From contig NZ_STGX01000004.1 of assembly GCF_004912155.1 (NCBI RefSeq), positions 1-64,000 of the forward strand: DNA of 64,000 nt. Reading direction: 5' to 3'. Below the pieces are notes generated by a model. The model had not been told where the DNA came from, made no database searches, and saw only the letters and a list, made by a program, of their open reading frames with translations. This DNA is from Glycomyces paridis (GTDB taxonomy: Bacteria > Actinomycetota > Actinomycetes > Mycobacteriales > Micromonosporaceae). Numbering within the stretch: the first letter of the stretch is position 1; each line of letters opens with the position of its first letter. A program made the translations under genes and the position numbers. This document shows, in pieces, positions 26,870 to 35,023 of the stretch.

Positions 26870-27051
26870 AAACCCGTCTCCTCAACGACTCGCGGGAGTC
26901 AGGCCCGCAGTCCAGCAATCCGCAATCCGGCGGGGCCCCGCCCCGACCGGACCGACACTGCCAGGTCAGGGCCGTTCACCGGCCCGATACCGCCGCGCGA
27001 CCCCACCGTGACCTCCGGGATGAGACCCGGGTCGCAAGGTTCGCGGCGGAC

Positions 27052-27080
27052 CGTAACCTCAGGGGCTACTCGTGCGTTGT
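27052..27080 (+). promoter_or_regulatory. Sigma-BldN-type promoter of rsbN
   Basis: CGTAAC (27052-27057), 17 bases, CGTTGT (27075-27080). It resembles the sigma-BldN consensus from Streptomyces (CGTAAC, about 16, CGTTGA) and lies 47 bases before the rsbN start. It implies that BldN drives its own anti-sigma gene. Confidence 0.6.
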
Positions 27081-27126
27081 TCTCAGTACAGGAGCAGGAT
27101 CCATGCAGTGAGAGGGGGTGTGCCCG

Positions 27127-28308
27127 GTGACTTTGAATCCAATGGAGCGCCGCCGCGCGGAGGAATTCGCACGGCTGCTTGACTCCGACGGACCCACCCT
27201 CCCTCACTCACGTCGCAGCGTCGACGCATCAGGCATGTCAGACGCGTCCATGGAGGCGTTCGCCGAACTCGTCGGCGTCACCGGGCGACTCGGCGAACTC
27301 GGCGGGCAGCTCTCGCCCGCGAGCCGCCCGGCACGCGAGTGGCAGGACGCCACCCGGCGGCGGCTCATGGCCGTCGCCACCGACGAGGGCATCGGCGTCA
27401 CCGCGCGCCACCGCGCCAGCGCGGCCGTGCCCGCGACCAGGCGCGCGCCCGTCCTCGACGACATGTTCCCGCGCCGTCCGCGCGGCGGTCGCCGTCTCGC
27501 GATCGTCGCGGCGCTGCTCACTGGCACGGTCGCGATCTCCGGGGTCTCCGCGGCCTCGGGCGACGCGCTGCCGGGCGAGACGCTCTACAACGTGAAGCGC
27601 TCCACCGAGCGGGCGCAGCTGGCGCTCGCGGGGAACGATCTGGGCAAGGCGCAGCTGTACCTGGAGTTCGCGCGCACTCGGATCGAGGAGGCCGCCGCCG
27701 TCGGCGACGACGAGGAGGCGGTGGCCGAGGCGCTGCGCGACGCGGCCGTGGAGCTGCGCAGCGGCACCTCGCTGCTCGGGGAACTGGCGGTCGCGAACGA
27801 GGACCCGTCGCCGCTGGACTATGTCGACCTGTTCACCAACGAGCACCGCTGGGTGCTCGACGACCTGGTGGGCGGGCTCGACGGCGAGGCGCTCGACGCG
27901 GGCGAGGAGCTGGTGGAGGTTCTGGAGGCCGCCGCGGTGCGGTCGGTCGAGCTGCGGGAGTCCCTGGACTGCACGGACGAGGGCGGCGCGAGCGACAACC
28001 TGGGGCCGATCCCCGGCGCCTGCGCGCAGAACGCGGTCGACGCCTCGACGCCTCCGGGCGAGGGCGAGTCCGCCGACGCCGAGAACGGCGCCGACGCGGA
28101 GGAGGACGGCGGCGAGAGCACCGGCGACGCGCCCGCTACGGCGGCCGACGACGATGCCGCGGCGACCACCGACGCGCCCGCTTCGGACCCGGCCGCCACC
28201 GGCGGCGCCAGCAGCCCGGCGGCCGAGAACCCGACCACGGGCGCGGCCGAGGAGGACGACGACGTGCTCGGCGAGCTGACCGGGATCATCTCGGACCTGT
28301 TCGGCTAG
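27127..28308 (+). CDS. rsbN: RsbN-like anti-sigma factor of BldN (DUF5667)
   Basis: 393 residues. A cytoplasmic N-terminal helical region (about 1-115) should hold sigma-BldN. One membrane segment (RLAIVAALLTGTVAISGVSA, about 121-140) is followed by the DUF5667 extracytoplasmic part with GETLYNVKRSTERAQLAL, then an acidic Ala/Glu/Asp-rich tail of about 100 residues. In Streptomyces RsbN is the membrane anti-sigma factor encoded beside bldN. I chose GTG 27127 because the purine-rich SD (GAGAGGGGG) is too close to the in-frame GTG at 27118; the latter remains possible. Confidence 0.85.
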   Translation: MTLNPMERRRAEEFARLLDSDGPTLPHSRRSVDASGMSDASMEAFAELVGVTGRLGELGGQLSPASRPAREWQDATRRRLMAVATDEGIGVTARHRASAAVPATRRAPVLDDMFPRRPRGGRRLAIVAALLTGTVAISGVSAASGDALPGETLYNVKRSTERAQLALAGNDLGKAQLYLEFARTRIEEAAAVGDDEEAVAEALRDAAVELRSGTSLLGELAVANEDPSPLDYVDLFTNEHRWVLDDLVGGLDGEALDAGEELVEVLEAAAVRSVELRESLDCTDEGGASDNLGPIPGACAQNAVDASTPPGEGESADAENGADAEEDGGESTGDAPATAADDDAAATTDAPASDPAATGGASSPAAENPTTGAAEEDDDVLGELTGIISDLFG

Positions 28309-28409
28309 GAGAGCGCGCAGAACTGCAAGACAGTCAGGAAAGTAAGGTGCGGAGTACGGGCCGGGACGCCGACGGGCGACCCGGCCCGCAGCCGTACTCG
28401 CCGAAGCGC

Positions 28410-28675
28410 GGCGGGGTCACGGGCGCGTCGGCGCGGCGCCGATCGAAACGGTGGGGCGGCGGTTCGTGGAGCGGCGAAGTCGAGGCGAAGAGCGGCGACA
28501 GCGGACTTCCGACGGGCGGTCCTGCGGGCGGGCCACCGGGTTCGGCGGGGTCACGGGCGCGTCGGCGCGGCGCCGATCGAAACGGTGGGGCGGCGGTTCG
28601 CGGAGCGGCGGGTCGAGCCGAAGGGCGGCGACGGCGGACCTCCGGCAGGCGGGTCCGCGGGCGGGCCGCCGGGCT
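28410..28675. repeat. Tandem duplication, period 134 bp
   Basis: Two head-to-tail copies (28410-28543 and 28544-28675). The first 57 bases (from GGCGGGGTCACGGGCGCGTC to about 28467, and again from 28544) are practically identical; the rest of each copy diverges moderately. Shorter fragments (GAGCGGCGGTTCG; GCCGGGCTTCGTA) recur to about 28755. The whole gap 28309-28994 has no gene I can support on either strand; reading frames through it are Arg/Pro-rich artefacts of composition. Confidence 0.8.
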
Positions 28676-28994
28676 TCGTAAGAGCGGCGGTTCGCGCCGA
28701 GGGGCGGGCGGTTCGGCAGTGGCGTCGGGTCGGGACCGGTTCGCCGGGCTTCGTACGGGCGTTACCGGGCGTTCACTCCGAAGGGGGATTCGCGGGTGCG
28801 GAGGGGCGTTCGGAGGACGCGCGGGGCGGGTCCGGGAGGGCCTGGCCTGCGGGGCGCGCACCGGACCGGTGCACCGCAAACGCGCGTCGGCGGCGAAGGA
28901 GTCCGTTGGGGCGTAACTGGGCCCACACTGGAAATTCACCGGGCCCGCGTCCTGGCGTTACAGGCCGTCCGCCTGGGGCCGGTAGGCTTTCAGG

Positions 28995-29879
28995 GTGTCA
29001 GAGATCGAGGCTTCCTCCAGCGCCTCCGCCACACCCCGTCCACACACGGTGCGGGCCGGCGGCACCGCGCTCACCCACTCGGTCGTCGTCGAGCCGCTGC
29101 TCGACGACGAACTCGCCCACATTCCGTCCGCCGCGTTCTTCGACGTCGACAACACCCTCATGCACGGCGCCTCCACCTACTGGCTCGCCCGCGCGCTCGC
29201 CAAGCACGGCGTCCTGTCGGCGCGCGACATCCTCAGCTACGCGTGGAAGCAGGCCCGATTCAAGTTCGGCGCCGAGAACCACGGCCACATCTCCTCGATC
29301 AAGAGCTCGGCCCTCGAACTCGTCGCCGGGTTCCCGGTCGACGAGATGCGCGCGCTGTGCGAGGAGGTCGTGGACCGCGACATCTCCCCGCGCATCCTCG
29401 CGCCGGTCCGACGCCTCGCCGAACGCCACCTCGAAGCGGGCCAGGAGGTCTGGCTCGTCACCGCCAGCCCGGTCGAGCTCGCCGGGCTCCTCGCCTCACG
29501 CCTGGGCCTGACCGGCGCGCTCGGGACCATCGCGGAGATCGAGAACGGCTGCTACACCGGGCGTCTCGTCGGCGACCTCATGCACGGCCCGGCCAAGGCC
29601 GACGGCATCGCGGGCCTCGCCGAGGAGCGCGGCTTCGACCTCGACCAGTGCACGGCCTACTCCGACTCGGCGAACGACCTGCCGATGCTTCGCAAGGTGG
29701 GCCGCGCCATCGCCGTCAACCCGGACACGCGCCTCGCCCGTCAGGCCCGCCACTACGGCTGGACCGTCCTGGACTACCGGCGCGGGCGCCGCGCCGCGAA
29801 ACTGGCCCTGCCCGCCGCGACCGCCGCGGGCGTCGGCGCCGGGCTGCTGTACCTGTACAAGTCGCGCGACCGGGACTGA
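28995..29879 (+). CDS. HAD-superfamily subfamily IB hydrolase, membrane-tailed
   Basis: 294 residues. HAD motif I is FFDVDNTL, motif II VTASP, and motif III/IV YSDSANDLPML, as in SerB-like and SCO3325-type phosphatases. A C-terminal hydrophobic segment (LALPAATAAGVGAGLLYLY) may anchor it in the membrane. The substrate is not predictable. GTG 28995 has TAGGCT six bases upstream and no SD, so a leaderless start. A HAD hydrolase after rsbN is also seen in Streptomyces. Confidence 0.9.
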   Translation: MSEIEASSSASATPRPHTVRAGGTALTHSVVVEPLLDDELAHIPSAAFFDVDNTLMHGASTYWLARALAKHGVLSARDILSYAWKQARFKFGAENHGHISSIKSSALELVAGFPVDEMRALCEEVVDRDISPRILAPVRRLAERHLEAGQEVWLVTASPVELAGLLASRLGLTGALGTIAEIENGCYTGRLVGDLMHGPAKADGIAGLAEERGFDLDQCTAYSDSANDLPMLRKVGRAIAVNPDTRLARQARHYGWTVLDYRRGRRAAKLALPAATAAGVGAGLLYLYKSRDRD

Positions 29880-29906
29880 CCCGGCGGGCCGACCACGAAG
29901 AGGCGG

Positions 29907-31010
29907 ATGGACACTGCGCAGCGGTTCACCCTCGCGGGCACGGCCGTGCTCGCCGTCGCCTGGCTCGTGTGGCCCGCACCGGACCGGCCCGAGGCCGCGA
30001 CGACCGTGCCCGAGGCGGTCCCGACCGTGTGGGAGACCTGGGACGCCGAGCCGGTCGACTGGCCCGGCACGGTCGACGGCGAGGCCTGGACCCCGCTGAC
30101 GCAGCTCCACGACGGGACGTTCCTCGGCACCGACGAGTCCGGCGACCTCCTCCACGTGCGCAACCGCACGAGCGAGCCCGGCGAGGGCGGGGAGGGCGCC
30201 GAGGCGACCGCCGCGGTCCTGGCCGAGCCCGGCGGCGTCCCCGGGATCGTCGCCACCGCCGCGACCAGGGAGCGCGTCGCGTGGATCGCCTCGGTCCCCG
30301 ACGAGCGCGGCAGGGTCGTCTCGCAGGTGTGGACGGCCGACATCGGCGAGGACGGGATCGGCGGCGCGCGGCTGCTGACCGGCGACACCGGCGACGTCAT
30401 CACCTCCGGCAGCGCCTACGACCTCCAGTTCGCCGCCGAAGGCCTCCACTGGCTCGCGACCGCGCAGGGCGCGTCGCTGGTCACCGAGCACCGGTCGGTG
30501 CCCGTCGACGGCGGCGAGGTCGCCGTGGTGGGCCACCGCGGCGCCTGGCAGGCCGCGGCCTGGCCCTGGCTCGCCAGCGCCGGCTCGGACTCGCTCGGCG
30601 AGGCCCGGCTGGTGCGCACCGACACCGGCGCGGGCCTGAAGGTCTTCTCGGAGGCCGACGAGCTGACGCTGTGCTCGGCGACGTGGTGCCGCCTCATCGT
30701 GAACGCCGAGGACGGCGCCCGCATCGACCTCGTCCGTCCTGACGGGACGGACCGGGTGACGGTGGCGGAGGGGTTCGCCTCGGCGGTGTCGCCGGACGTG
30801 GGGCTCGTGGACCGCTTCGAACCGCTGGTCGAGCGGGCGACCGCGACGGGCGGGGCGACGGTGTCGCTGTTCGACCTCCGGGATTCGCGGACGTACCTCG
30901 TGGCGACGGAGGCGGGCGAGAGCGGCGCGGACTCGCGGCGGCTGTGGTGGTCCACGGGCACGGGCGAACTGCTCGTGTGGCACGTGCTCGACCTCACGGG
31001 ACTCGCTTGA
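29907..31010 (+). CDS. Membrane-anchored protein of unknown function, possibly beta-propeller
   Basis: 367 residues. An N-terminal hydrophobic segment (about 8-25) looks like a signal anchor. The rest is secreted, poor in Lys, with repeated short beta-rich blocks (for example SGDLLHV, RVAWIAS, SQVWTADI, GLHWLAT, WQAAAWPWLAS) that suggest a propeller. Two cysteines (CSATWC) could pair. I do not recognise a family. It lies 27 bases after the HAD gene and 41 before folP on the same strand. Confidence 0.65.
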   Translation: MDTAQRFTLAGTAVLAVAWLVWPAPDRPEAATTVPEAVPTVWETWDAEPVDWPGTVDGEAWTPLTQLHDGTFLGTDESGDLLHVRNRTSEPGEGGEGAEATAAVLAEPGGVPGIVATAATRERVAWIASVPDERGRVVSQVWTADIGEDGIGGARLLTGDTGDVITSGSAYDLQFAAEGLHWLATAQGASLVTEHRSVPVDGGEVAVVGHRGAWQAAAWPWLASAGSDSLGEARLVRTDTGAGLKVFSEADELTLCSATWCRLIVNAEDGARIDLVRPDGTDRVTVAEGFASAVSPDVGLVDRFEPLVERATATGGATVSLFDLRDSRTYLVATEAGESGADSRRLWWSTGTGELLVWHVLDLTGLA

Positions 31011-31051
31011 CCGCAGGCGCGCCCGCGTCCGGCGCGGGTAACGTCGATGCC

Positions 31052-31909
31052 GTGACAGAGCCGCAGACAAGCGCCCCGCAGCAGGACCCCGCCCCGGTCC
31101 GGCCGCGGATCATGGGGGTCCTCAATGTCACCCCCGACTCGTTCTCCGACGGCGGGCGCTACCTCGACTTCGGCGACGCGCTCGCCCACGGCGAGCAGAT
31201 GGGCGCCGAGGGCGCCGACCTCATCGACGTCGGCGGCGAGTCGACGCGGCCCGGCGCCGAGCGCGTCGACGCGGCGACCGAGATCGGCCGGGTCGTGGAC
31301 GTGGTGGCGGCGCTGACGGAGCGGGGCCTGGCGGTCTCGATCGACACGACGCGCGCGGCGGTGGCCGCGGCGGCGATCGCGGCGGGCGCGCGGTTCGTCA
31401 ACGACGTTTCGGGCGGCCTGGCCGACCCGGACATGGCGGGGGTCGTGGCCGACACGGGCGTCCACTGGGTCCTCATGCACTGGCGGGGGCACTCCTCGGA
31501 CATGCAGCGGCTGGCGCACTACGACAACGTGGTGGCCGACGTGAAAGCCGAGCTGGAGGACCGGGTGGAAGCGGCCTTGGACGCGGGTGTGGACCGCGAC
31601 CGGCTCGTCCTCGACCCCGGGATCGGGTTCGCGAAGACCGCCGAGCACAACTGGCGGCTCTCGGCGCACCTCGACGAATTCGTGGCGCTGGGGTTCCCGG
31701 TGCTGTTCGCGTCCTCGCGCAAGTCCTACCTCGGGAAGCTCCTGGGCGACGAGAGCGGAAAGCCGCGCCCGGTCGGGCAGCGGGAGGCCGCGACGCTCGC
31801 GACCTCGCTGCTGGCCTTCGAGGCGGGGGCGTGGGGCGTTCGCGTGCACGACGTGGCGGGGACGGCCGACGCGAGGGCGGTGTGGCTGGCGACCCGGGCC
31901 GCCCGCTGA
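31052..31909 (+). CDS. folP: Dihydropteroate synthase
   Basis: 285 residues. Signature motifs: IMGVLNVTPDSFSDGG, IDVGGESTRPGAE, FVNDVSGG, VLDPGIGFAKT and SSRKSYLG. It joins p-aminobenzoate to the pterin diphosphate in folate synthesis and is the sulphonamide target. No other folate gene is near. GTG 31052 has TAACGT seven bases upstream without SD, so a leaderless start. Confidence 0.94.
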   Translation: MTEPQTSAPQQDPAPVRPRIMGVLNVTPDSFSDGGRYLDFGDALAHGEQMGAEGADLIDVGGESTRPGAERVDAATEIGRVVDVVAALTERGLAVSIDTTRAAVAAAAIAAGARFVNDVSGGLADPDMAGVVADTGVHWVLMHWRGHSSDMQRLAHYDNVVADVKAELEDRVEAALDAGVDRDRLVLDPGIGFAKTAEHNWRLSAHLDEFVALGFPVLFASSRKSYLGKLLGDESGKPRPVGQREAATLATSLLAFEAGAWGVRVHDVAGTADARAVWLATRAAR

Positions 31910-31912
31910 GAA

Positions 31913-31955
31913 ATCCTATAGGATATATCCTGTCGGATCGCGGATCGCGGATCGC
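31913..31955. promoter_or_regulatory. AT-rich overlapping palindromes and GGATCGC triplet after folP
   Basis: ATCCTATAGGAT (31913-31924) and GGATATATCC (31921-31930) overlap, giving alternating ATCC/GGAT half-sites in an otherwise very GC-rich area. Three tandem GGATCGC heptads follow (31935-31955). It could be an operator or part of the distant promoter of the thrC leader. The remaining leader to 32174 shows nothing else I can name. Confidence 0.4.
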
Positions 31956-32174
31956 GGGCCGAGCGCCATGCGCCGCAGGCCGTGAACCGTGCGACTCGCT
32001 GACAGATCACCGACAGGGTCCGGTCGGGCCGGAGGGTCCGAGCGCCTTCGAAATCGGGTGCTGCCTGCGGATGGGGCCTTCGATCGCCGGATCGACGCGG
32101 TGTCGGCTTCGTCTCGGAACTTGGAACGCGTGTTGCGGGTTCGGTCGTCGCACCCGTAGCATTCGCCTCGTACT

Positions 32175-32290
32175 TCATCCAGAGCAGCTGAGGGGTCCGG
32201 CCCTGTGACGCTGCGGCAACCACCGGCTCGCCCGATTCGGGCGCGGCGGCAGGTGCCAATTCCGGCCCGCTCTCGCGGGGAAGATGAGGG
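32175..32290 (+). ncRNA. SAM-I (S-box) riboswitch of thrC
   Basis: Conserved S-box elements in order: CATCCAGAG at the P1/P2 entry, GGGGTCCGGCCCTGTGACGC, GCGGCAACC, a GC-rich P3 hairpin, GGTGCCAATTCC, a P4 hairpin and AAGATGAGG closing P1 (CTTCATC pairs with GATGAGG, one wobble). The aptamer binds S-adenosylmethionine. The thrC SD (GGGAGGAG) touches the 3' strand of P1, so control is probably at translation: the bound form would hide the SD. Confidence 0.9.
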
Positions 32291-32303
32291 AGGAGCCTTC
32301 TCT

Positions 32304-33566
32304 ATGTCCAATGCGCTGTTCAAAGACAGTCCCGCCAAAGGCCTGGTCTGCCGCAACTGCGACGCGACCTACGACCTGATCGCCCAGCACGCCTGTTGGC
32401 AGTGTTTCGGTCCGCTCGAGGTCGACTACGACCAGGACGAGCTCGCGAAGGTCACCCGGGCCCAGATCGAGGCCGGGCCCCAGAACATCTGGCGCTACGC
32501 GCCGCTGCTGCCCGTCGGCGTCCACCCCGAGGACCGCGTGAGCCTCGACCCGGGCCTCACCCCGCTCATCGACGCGACGAACCTCGCGAAGGCGCTGGGG
32601 ATGCGCAAGCTCTGGGTCAAGGACGACAGCGCCAACCCGACCCACTCGTTCAAGGACCGGGTCGTCTCCACGGCCGTGTCGGCCGCGATCAAGCTCGGCT
32701 TCGACCGGTTCGCGTGCGCCTCCACGGGCAACCTGGCGAACTCGGTGGCCGCGCACGCCGCCCGCGCCGGAGTCCCCTCGATCGTGTTCATCCCCTCGGA
32801 CCTGGAGCCGGGCAAGATCGTCCAGTCGGCGATCTACGGCGGCACGCTCGTGGCCGTCGAGGGCTCCTACGACGACGTCAACCGGCTGTGCTCGGAGCTG
32901 ACGGAGACCGACGACTTCGAGTCGACCGCGTTCGTCAACGTCAACATCCGCCCCTACTACGCCGAGGGCTCCAAGACGCTGGGCTACGAGGTGGCCGAGC
33001 AGCTCGGCTGGCGCCTGCCCGAGCAGGTCGTGGTCCCGATGGCCTCCGGCGAGCTGCTCACCAAGATCCACAAGGCCTTCGAGGAGACGGCCGAGATCGG
33101 CCTGACGGAGCCGGGCAAGGTCCGCGTCTTCGGCGCGCAGTCGGCCGGGTGCAGCCCGATCGCCGACGCGTTCAGCGCCGGGACCGACGTGATCACGCCG
33201 GTGAAGCCGACCGGGATCGCCAAGAGCCTCAACATCGGGGACCCGGCGGCCGGTCCCTACGCGATCGAGGCGTGCCGCTCCACGGGCGGCGGGATGGCGA
33301 AAGTCTCCGACGACGAGATCCGCGACGGAGTGAAGCTTCTCGCCGCGACCACCGGCGTGTTCGCTGAAACGGCCGGCGGCGTGGTCGTCGCTACGCTCCG
33401 TAAGCTCCTGGAGTCCGGGCAGTTGGACCCGGAGGCCGAGACGGTCATCTACAACACCGGCGAGGGTCTGAAGACTTTGGACGCGGTGTCGTCACTGGTC
33501 GGGCCGACGCACACGGTGAAGCCGTCGCTGAAGGCGGCAAAGGAAGCCGGCATTCTAGATTCCTGA
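32304..33566 (+). CDS. thrC: Threonine synthase
   Basis: 420 residues. A zinc-ribbon-like N-terminus (CRNCDATYD...CWQCFGPL) precedes the PLP fold. The Schiff-base Lys is in PTHSFKDRVV, and the glycine-rich phosphate loop in CASTGNLANSVAAHA. It converts O-phosphohomoserine to threonine. ATG 32304 follows GGGAGGAG. The S-box riboswitch just upstream ties it to the methyl-donor pool, at the branch between threonine and methionine. Confidence 0.95.
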   Translation: MSNALFKDSPAKGLVCRNCDATYDLIAQHACWQCFGPLEVDYDQDELAKVTRAQIEAGPQNIWRYAPLLPVGVHPEDRVSLDPGLTPLIDATNLAKALGMRKLWVKDDSANPTHSFKDRVVSTAVSAAIKLGFDRFACASTGNLANSVAAHAARAGVPSIVFIPSDLEPGKIVQSAIYGGTLVAVEGSYDDVNRLCSELTETDDFESTAFVNVNIRPYYAEGSKTLGYEVAEQLGWRLPEQVVVPMASGELLTKIHKAFEETAEIGLTEPGKVRVFGAQSAGCSPIADAFSAGTDVITPVKPTGIAKSLNIGDPAAGPYAIEACRSTGGGMAKVSDDEIRDGVKLLAATTGVFAETAGGVVVATLRKLLESGQLDPEAETVIYNTGEGLKTLDAVSSLVGPTHTVKPSLKAAKEAGILDS

Positions 33567-33623
33567 GTAGACCGGGGGTTCGGGAAGGTTTCCTTGTAAA
33601 ACGCTTGCCGAACTCCCGAAATT

Positions 33624-33638
33624 ATCACTCAGTGTGAC
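33624..33638. promoter_or_regulatory. BldD box
   Basis: ATCACTCAGTGTGAC fits every fixed position of the BldD signature NTNACNCWGNGTNAN, a site used by the c-di-GMP-dependent developmental regulator. It lies in the 430-base gap between thrC and the GNAT gene, 16 bases before the palindrome at 33654. The nearest plus-strand gene starts 359 bases downstream. Confidence 0.6.
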
Positions 33639-33653
33639 CGTTGTGAAGGCTTG

Positions 33654-33669
33654 TGTCGGGTACCCGACA
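33654..33669. promoter_or_regulatory. Palindrome matching the one after bldN
   Basis: TGTCGGG-TA-CCCGACA; only the central two bases differ from 26853-26868. There is no T tract on the plus strand after it. The region 33670-33996 has no gene I can support; short ORFs there have poor codon use. Confidence 0.5.
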
Positions 33670-33996
33670 AAAAGAAGCCAGTTTCGGGTCTTGACCCTAT
33701 TCAGTGAATGAGCAACAATTCTTCTTGCGGGAGGCCGCAGTTGTCCTGTCGCCACTCACCCGGTTGACTGCAAGTCCTGGGGCTAGAACGTGTCGAGCAG
33801 CGCCAGCCGGTGTCAGGAACTGCGGTCTCCCGACCAACACTCCCCGCCGTGCGCGACCTGAAAACTCAGCGCGCCGTGCGCGTCCCCTGACTCCCAGCGT
33901 TCCCTCGCCAACGCGCCCCCAAACCTCCACGCCGGTCCCTTCGCCGTGCCCCGCAACGGGCTTGCCCGGTCCCCGGGTCTGGGCCAGACTCAAGCG

Positions 33997-35019
33997 ATGA
34001 CGCATTTCGATATCATCCCGCTCTCCGCGGACGACGCCCCGGCCGTGCGCGGCTGGCTGGCGGTCGCCGAGTCCGTCGCGCGCCACGACCTCGGCGGCCT
34101 GCGCCCGCGCCACCCGCTCCAGCGCCTGAGCTCGCTCGTCGTGAGCCGCGACGACATCGCCAACGAGCGCTGGCTCGCCGTGTGCGACGACCGCGTCCTG
34201 GGGTACCTCCACCTCATGATGCCCGTGCTCGACAACACCCACATGGTGTACTTCGACCTCGCCGTCCATCCCGACGAGCGGCGCCACGGCATCGGCTCGG
34301 CCCTCCTGCGCCACCTCGAAGAGCGCGCCGCCGACCTCGGGCGCCACTCCCTCTCGCTGTGGCTGCCGGTCCCCGACGGGCCCGAGTCGAAGGTGAGCGC
34401 CGTGGGCGCGAACTTCGCGATCACCAAGGGCTTCACCATGTCCCTCGAAGGCGCCGTGCGCGCCTGCGACCTCGACGCGGTCGACGAAGCGGCCCTCGAC
34501 CGGCTCTGGGAGGACTCCTGGAGCAAGGCCGAGGACTTCGAACTCGTCGCCTTCGAAGGCGAGCCCACCGAGGACCTGCTCGACGGCATCGCCTACATGC
34601 ACACGCGCATGTCCACCGACATGCCACTGGGCGACTGGGACTTCCAAGAGGCCGAGTACGACCGCGAACGCGTCCTCGACGAGGTGCGGCGCCATCGCCT
34701 GCGCGGCGATCTGCACCTCCAGGCCGTGGTGCGCCACAAGGAGACCGGCAGGATCGCGGGCCACACCGAGATCGTGGTCGAGCCCGGGCAGGAGTACGAC
34801 TGCATCCAGGGCGACACCATCGTCGACTCCGACTACCGCGGGCACCGGCTCGGCACCGTCCTCAAGATCGCCAACCAGCGCCGCGTCCGCGAATGGCGCC
34901 CGAAGATGCGCTACGTCTGGACCGGCAACGCCGTCTCCAACACCCACATGATCGCCATCAACGAAGCGGTCGGCTACCGCCTCGTCGGCATGGAGAACGT
35001 CTACCAGAAGAAGCTCTGA
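33997..35019 (+). CDS. Tandem GNAT-domain acetyltransferase
   Basis: 340 residues with two GNAT folds. The N-terminal one has the acetyl-CoA loop VHPDERRHGIGSALL, and the C-terminal one VDSDYRGHRLGTVLK followed by WTGNAVSNTHMIAINEAVGY. Two-domain GNATs include mycothiol synthase, but the conserved MshD sequences are not evident, so the substrate is unknown. It is convergent with the AAA ATPase, four bases between stops. Confidence 0.88.
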   Translation: MTHFDIIPLSADDAPAVRGWLAVAESVARHDLGGLRPRHPLQRLSSLVVSRDDIANERWLAVCDDRVLGYLHLMMPVLDNTHMVYFDLAVHPDERRHGIGSALLRHLEERAADLGRHSLSLWLPVPDGPESKVSAVGANFAITKGFTMSLEGAVRACDLDAVDEAALDRLWEDSWSKAEDFELVAFEGEPTEDLLDGIAYMHTRMSTDMPLGDWDFQEAEYDRERVLDEVRRHRLRGDLHLQAVVRHKETGRIAGHTEIVVEPGQEYDCIQGDTIVDSDYRGHRLGTVLKIANQRRVREWRPKMRYVWTGNAVSNTHMIAINEAVGYRLVGMENVYQKKL

Positions 35020-35023
35020 CGAG

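Noticed and set aside
28410..28755. CRISPR array
   Set aside because: Only two long units of 134 bp in direct contact, no short repeats with unique spacers and no cas genes.
28334..28939. 201-codon minus-strand frame over the tandem repeat
   Set aside because: Arg/Pro/Ala product created by the repeat composition; no start context, no family signal.
33704..34000. 98-codon plus-strand ORF after thrC
   Set aside because: Pro/Ser/Arg-rich with poor third-position GC pattern and no motif; treated as non-coding.
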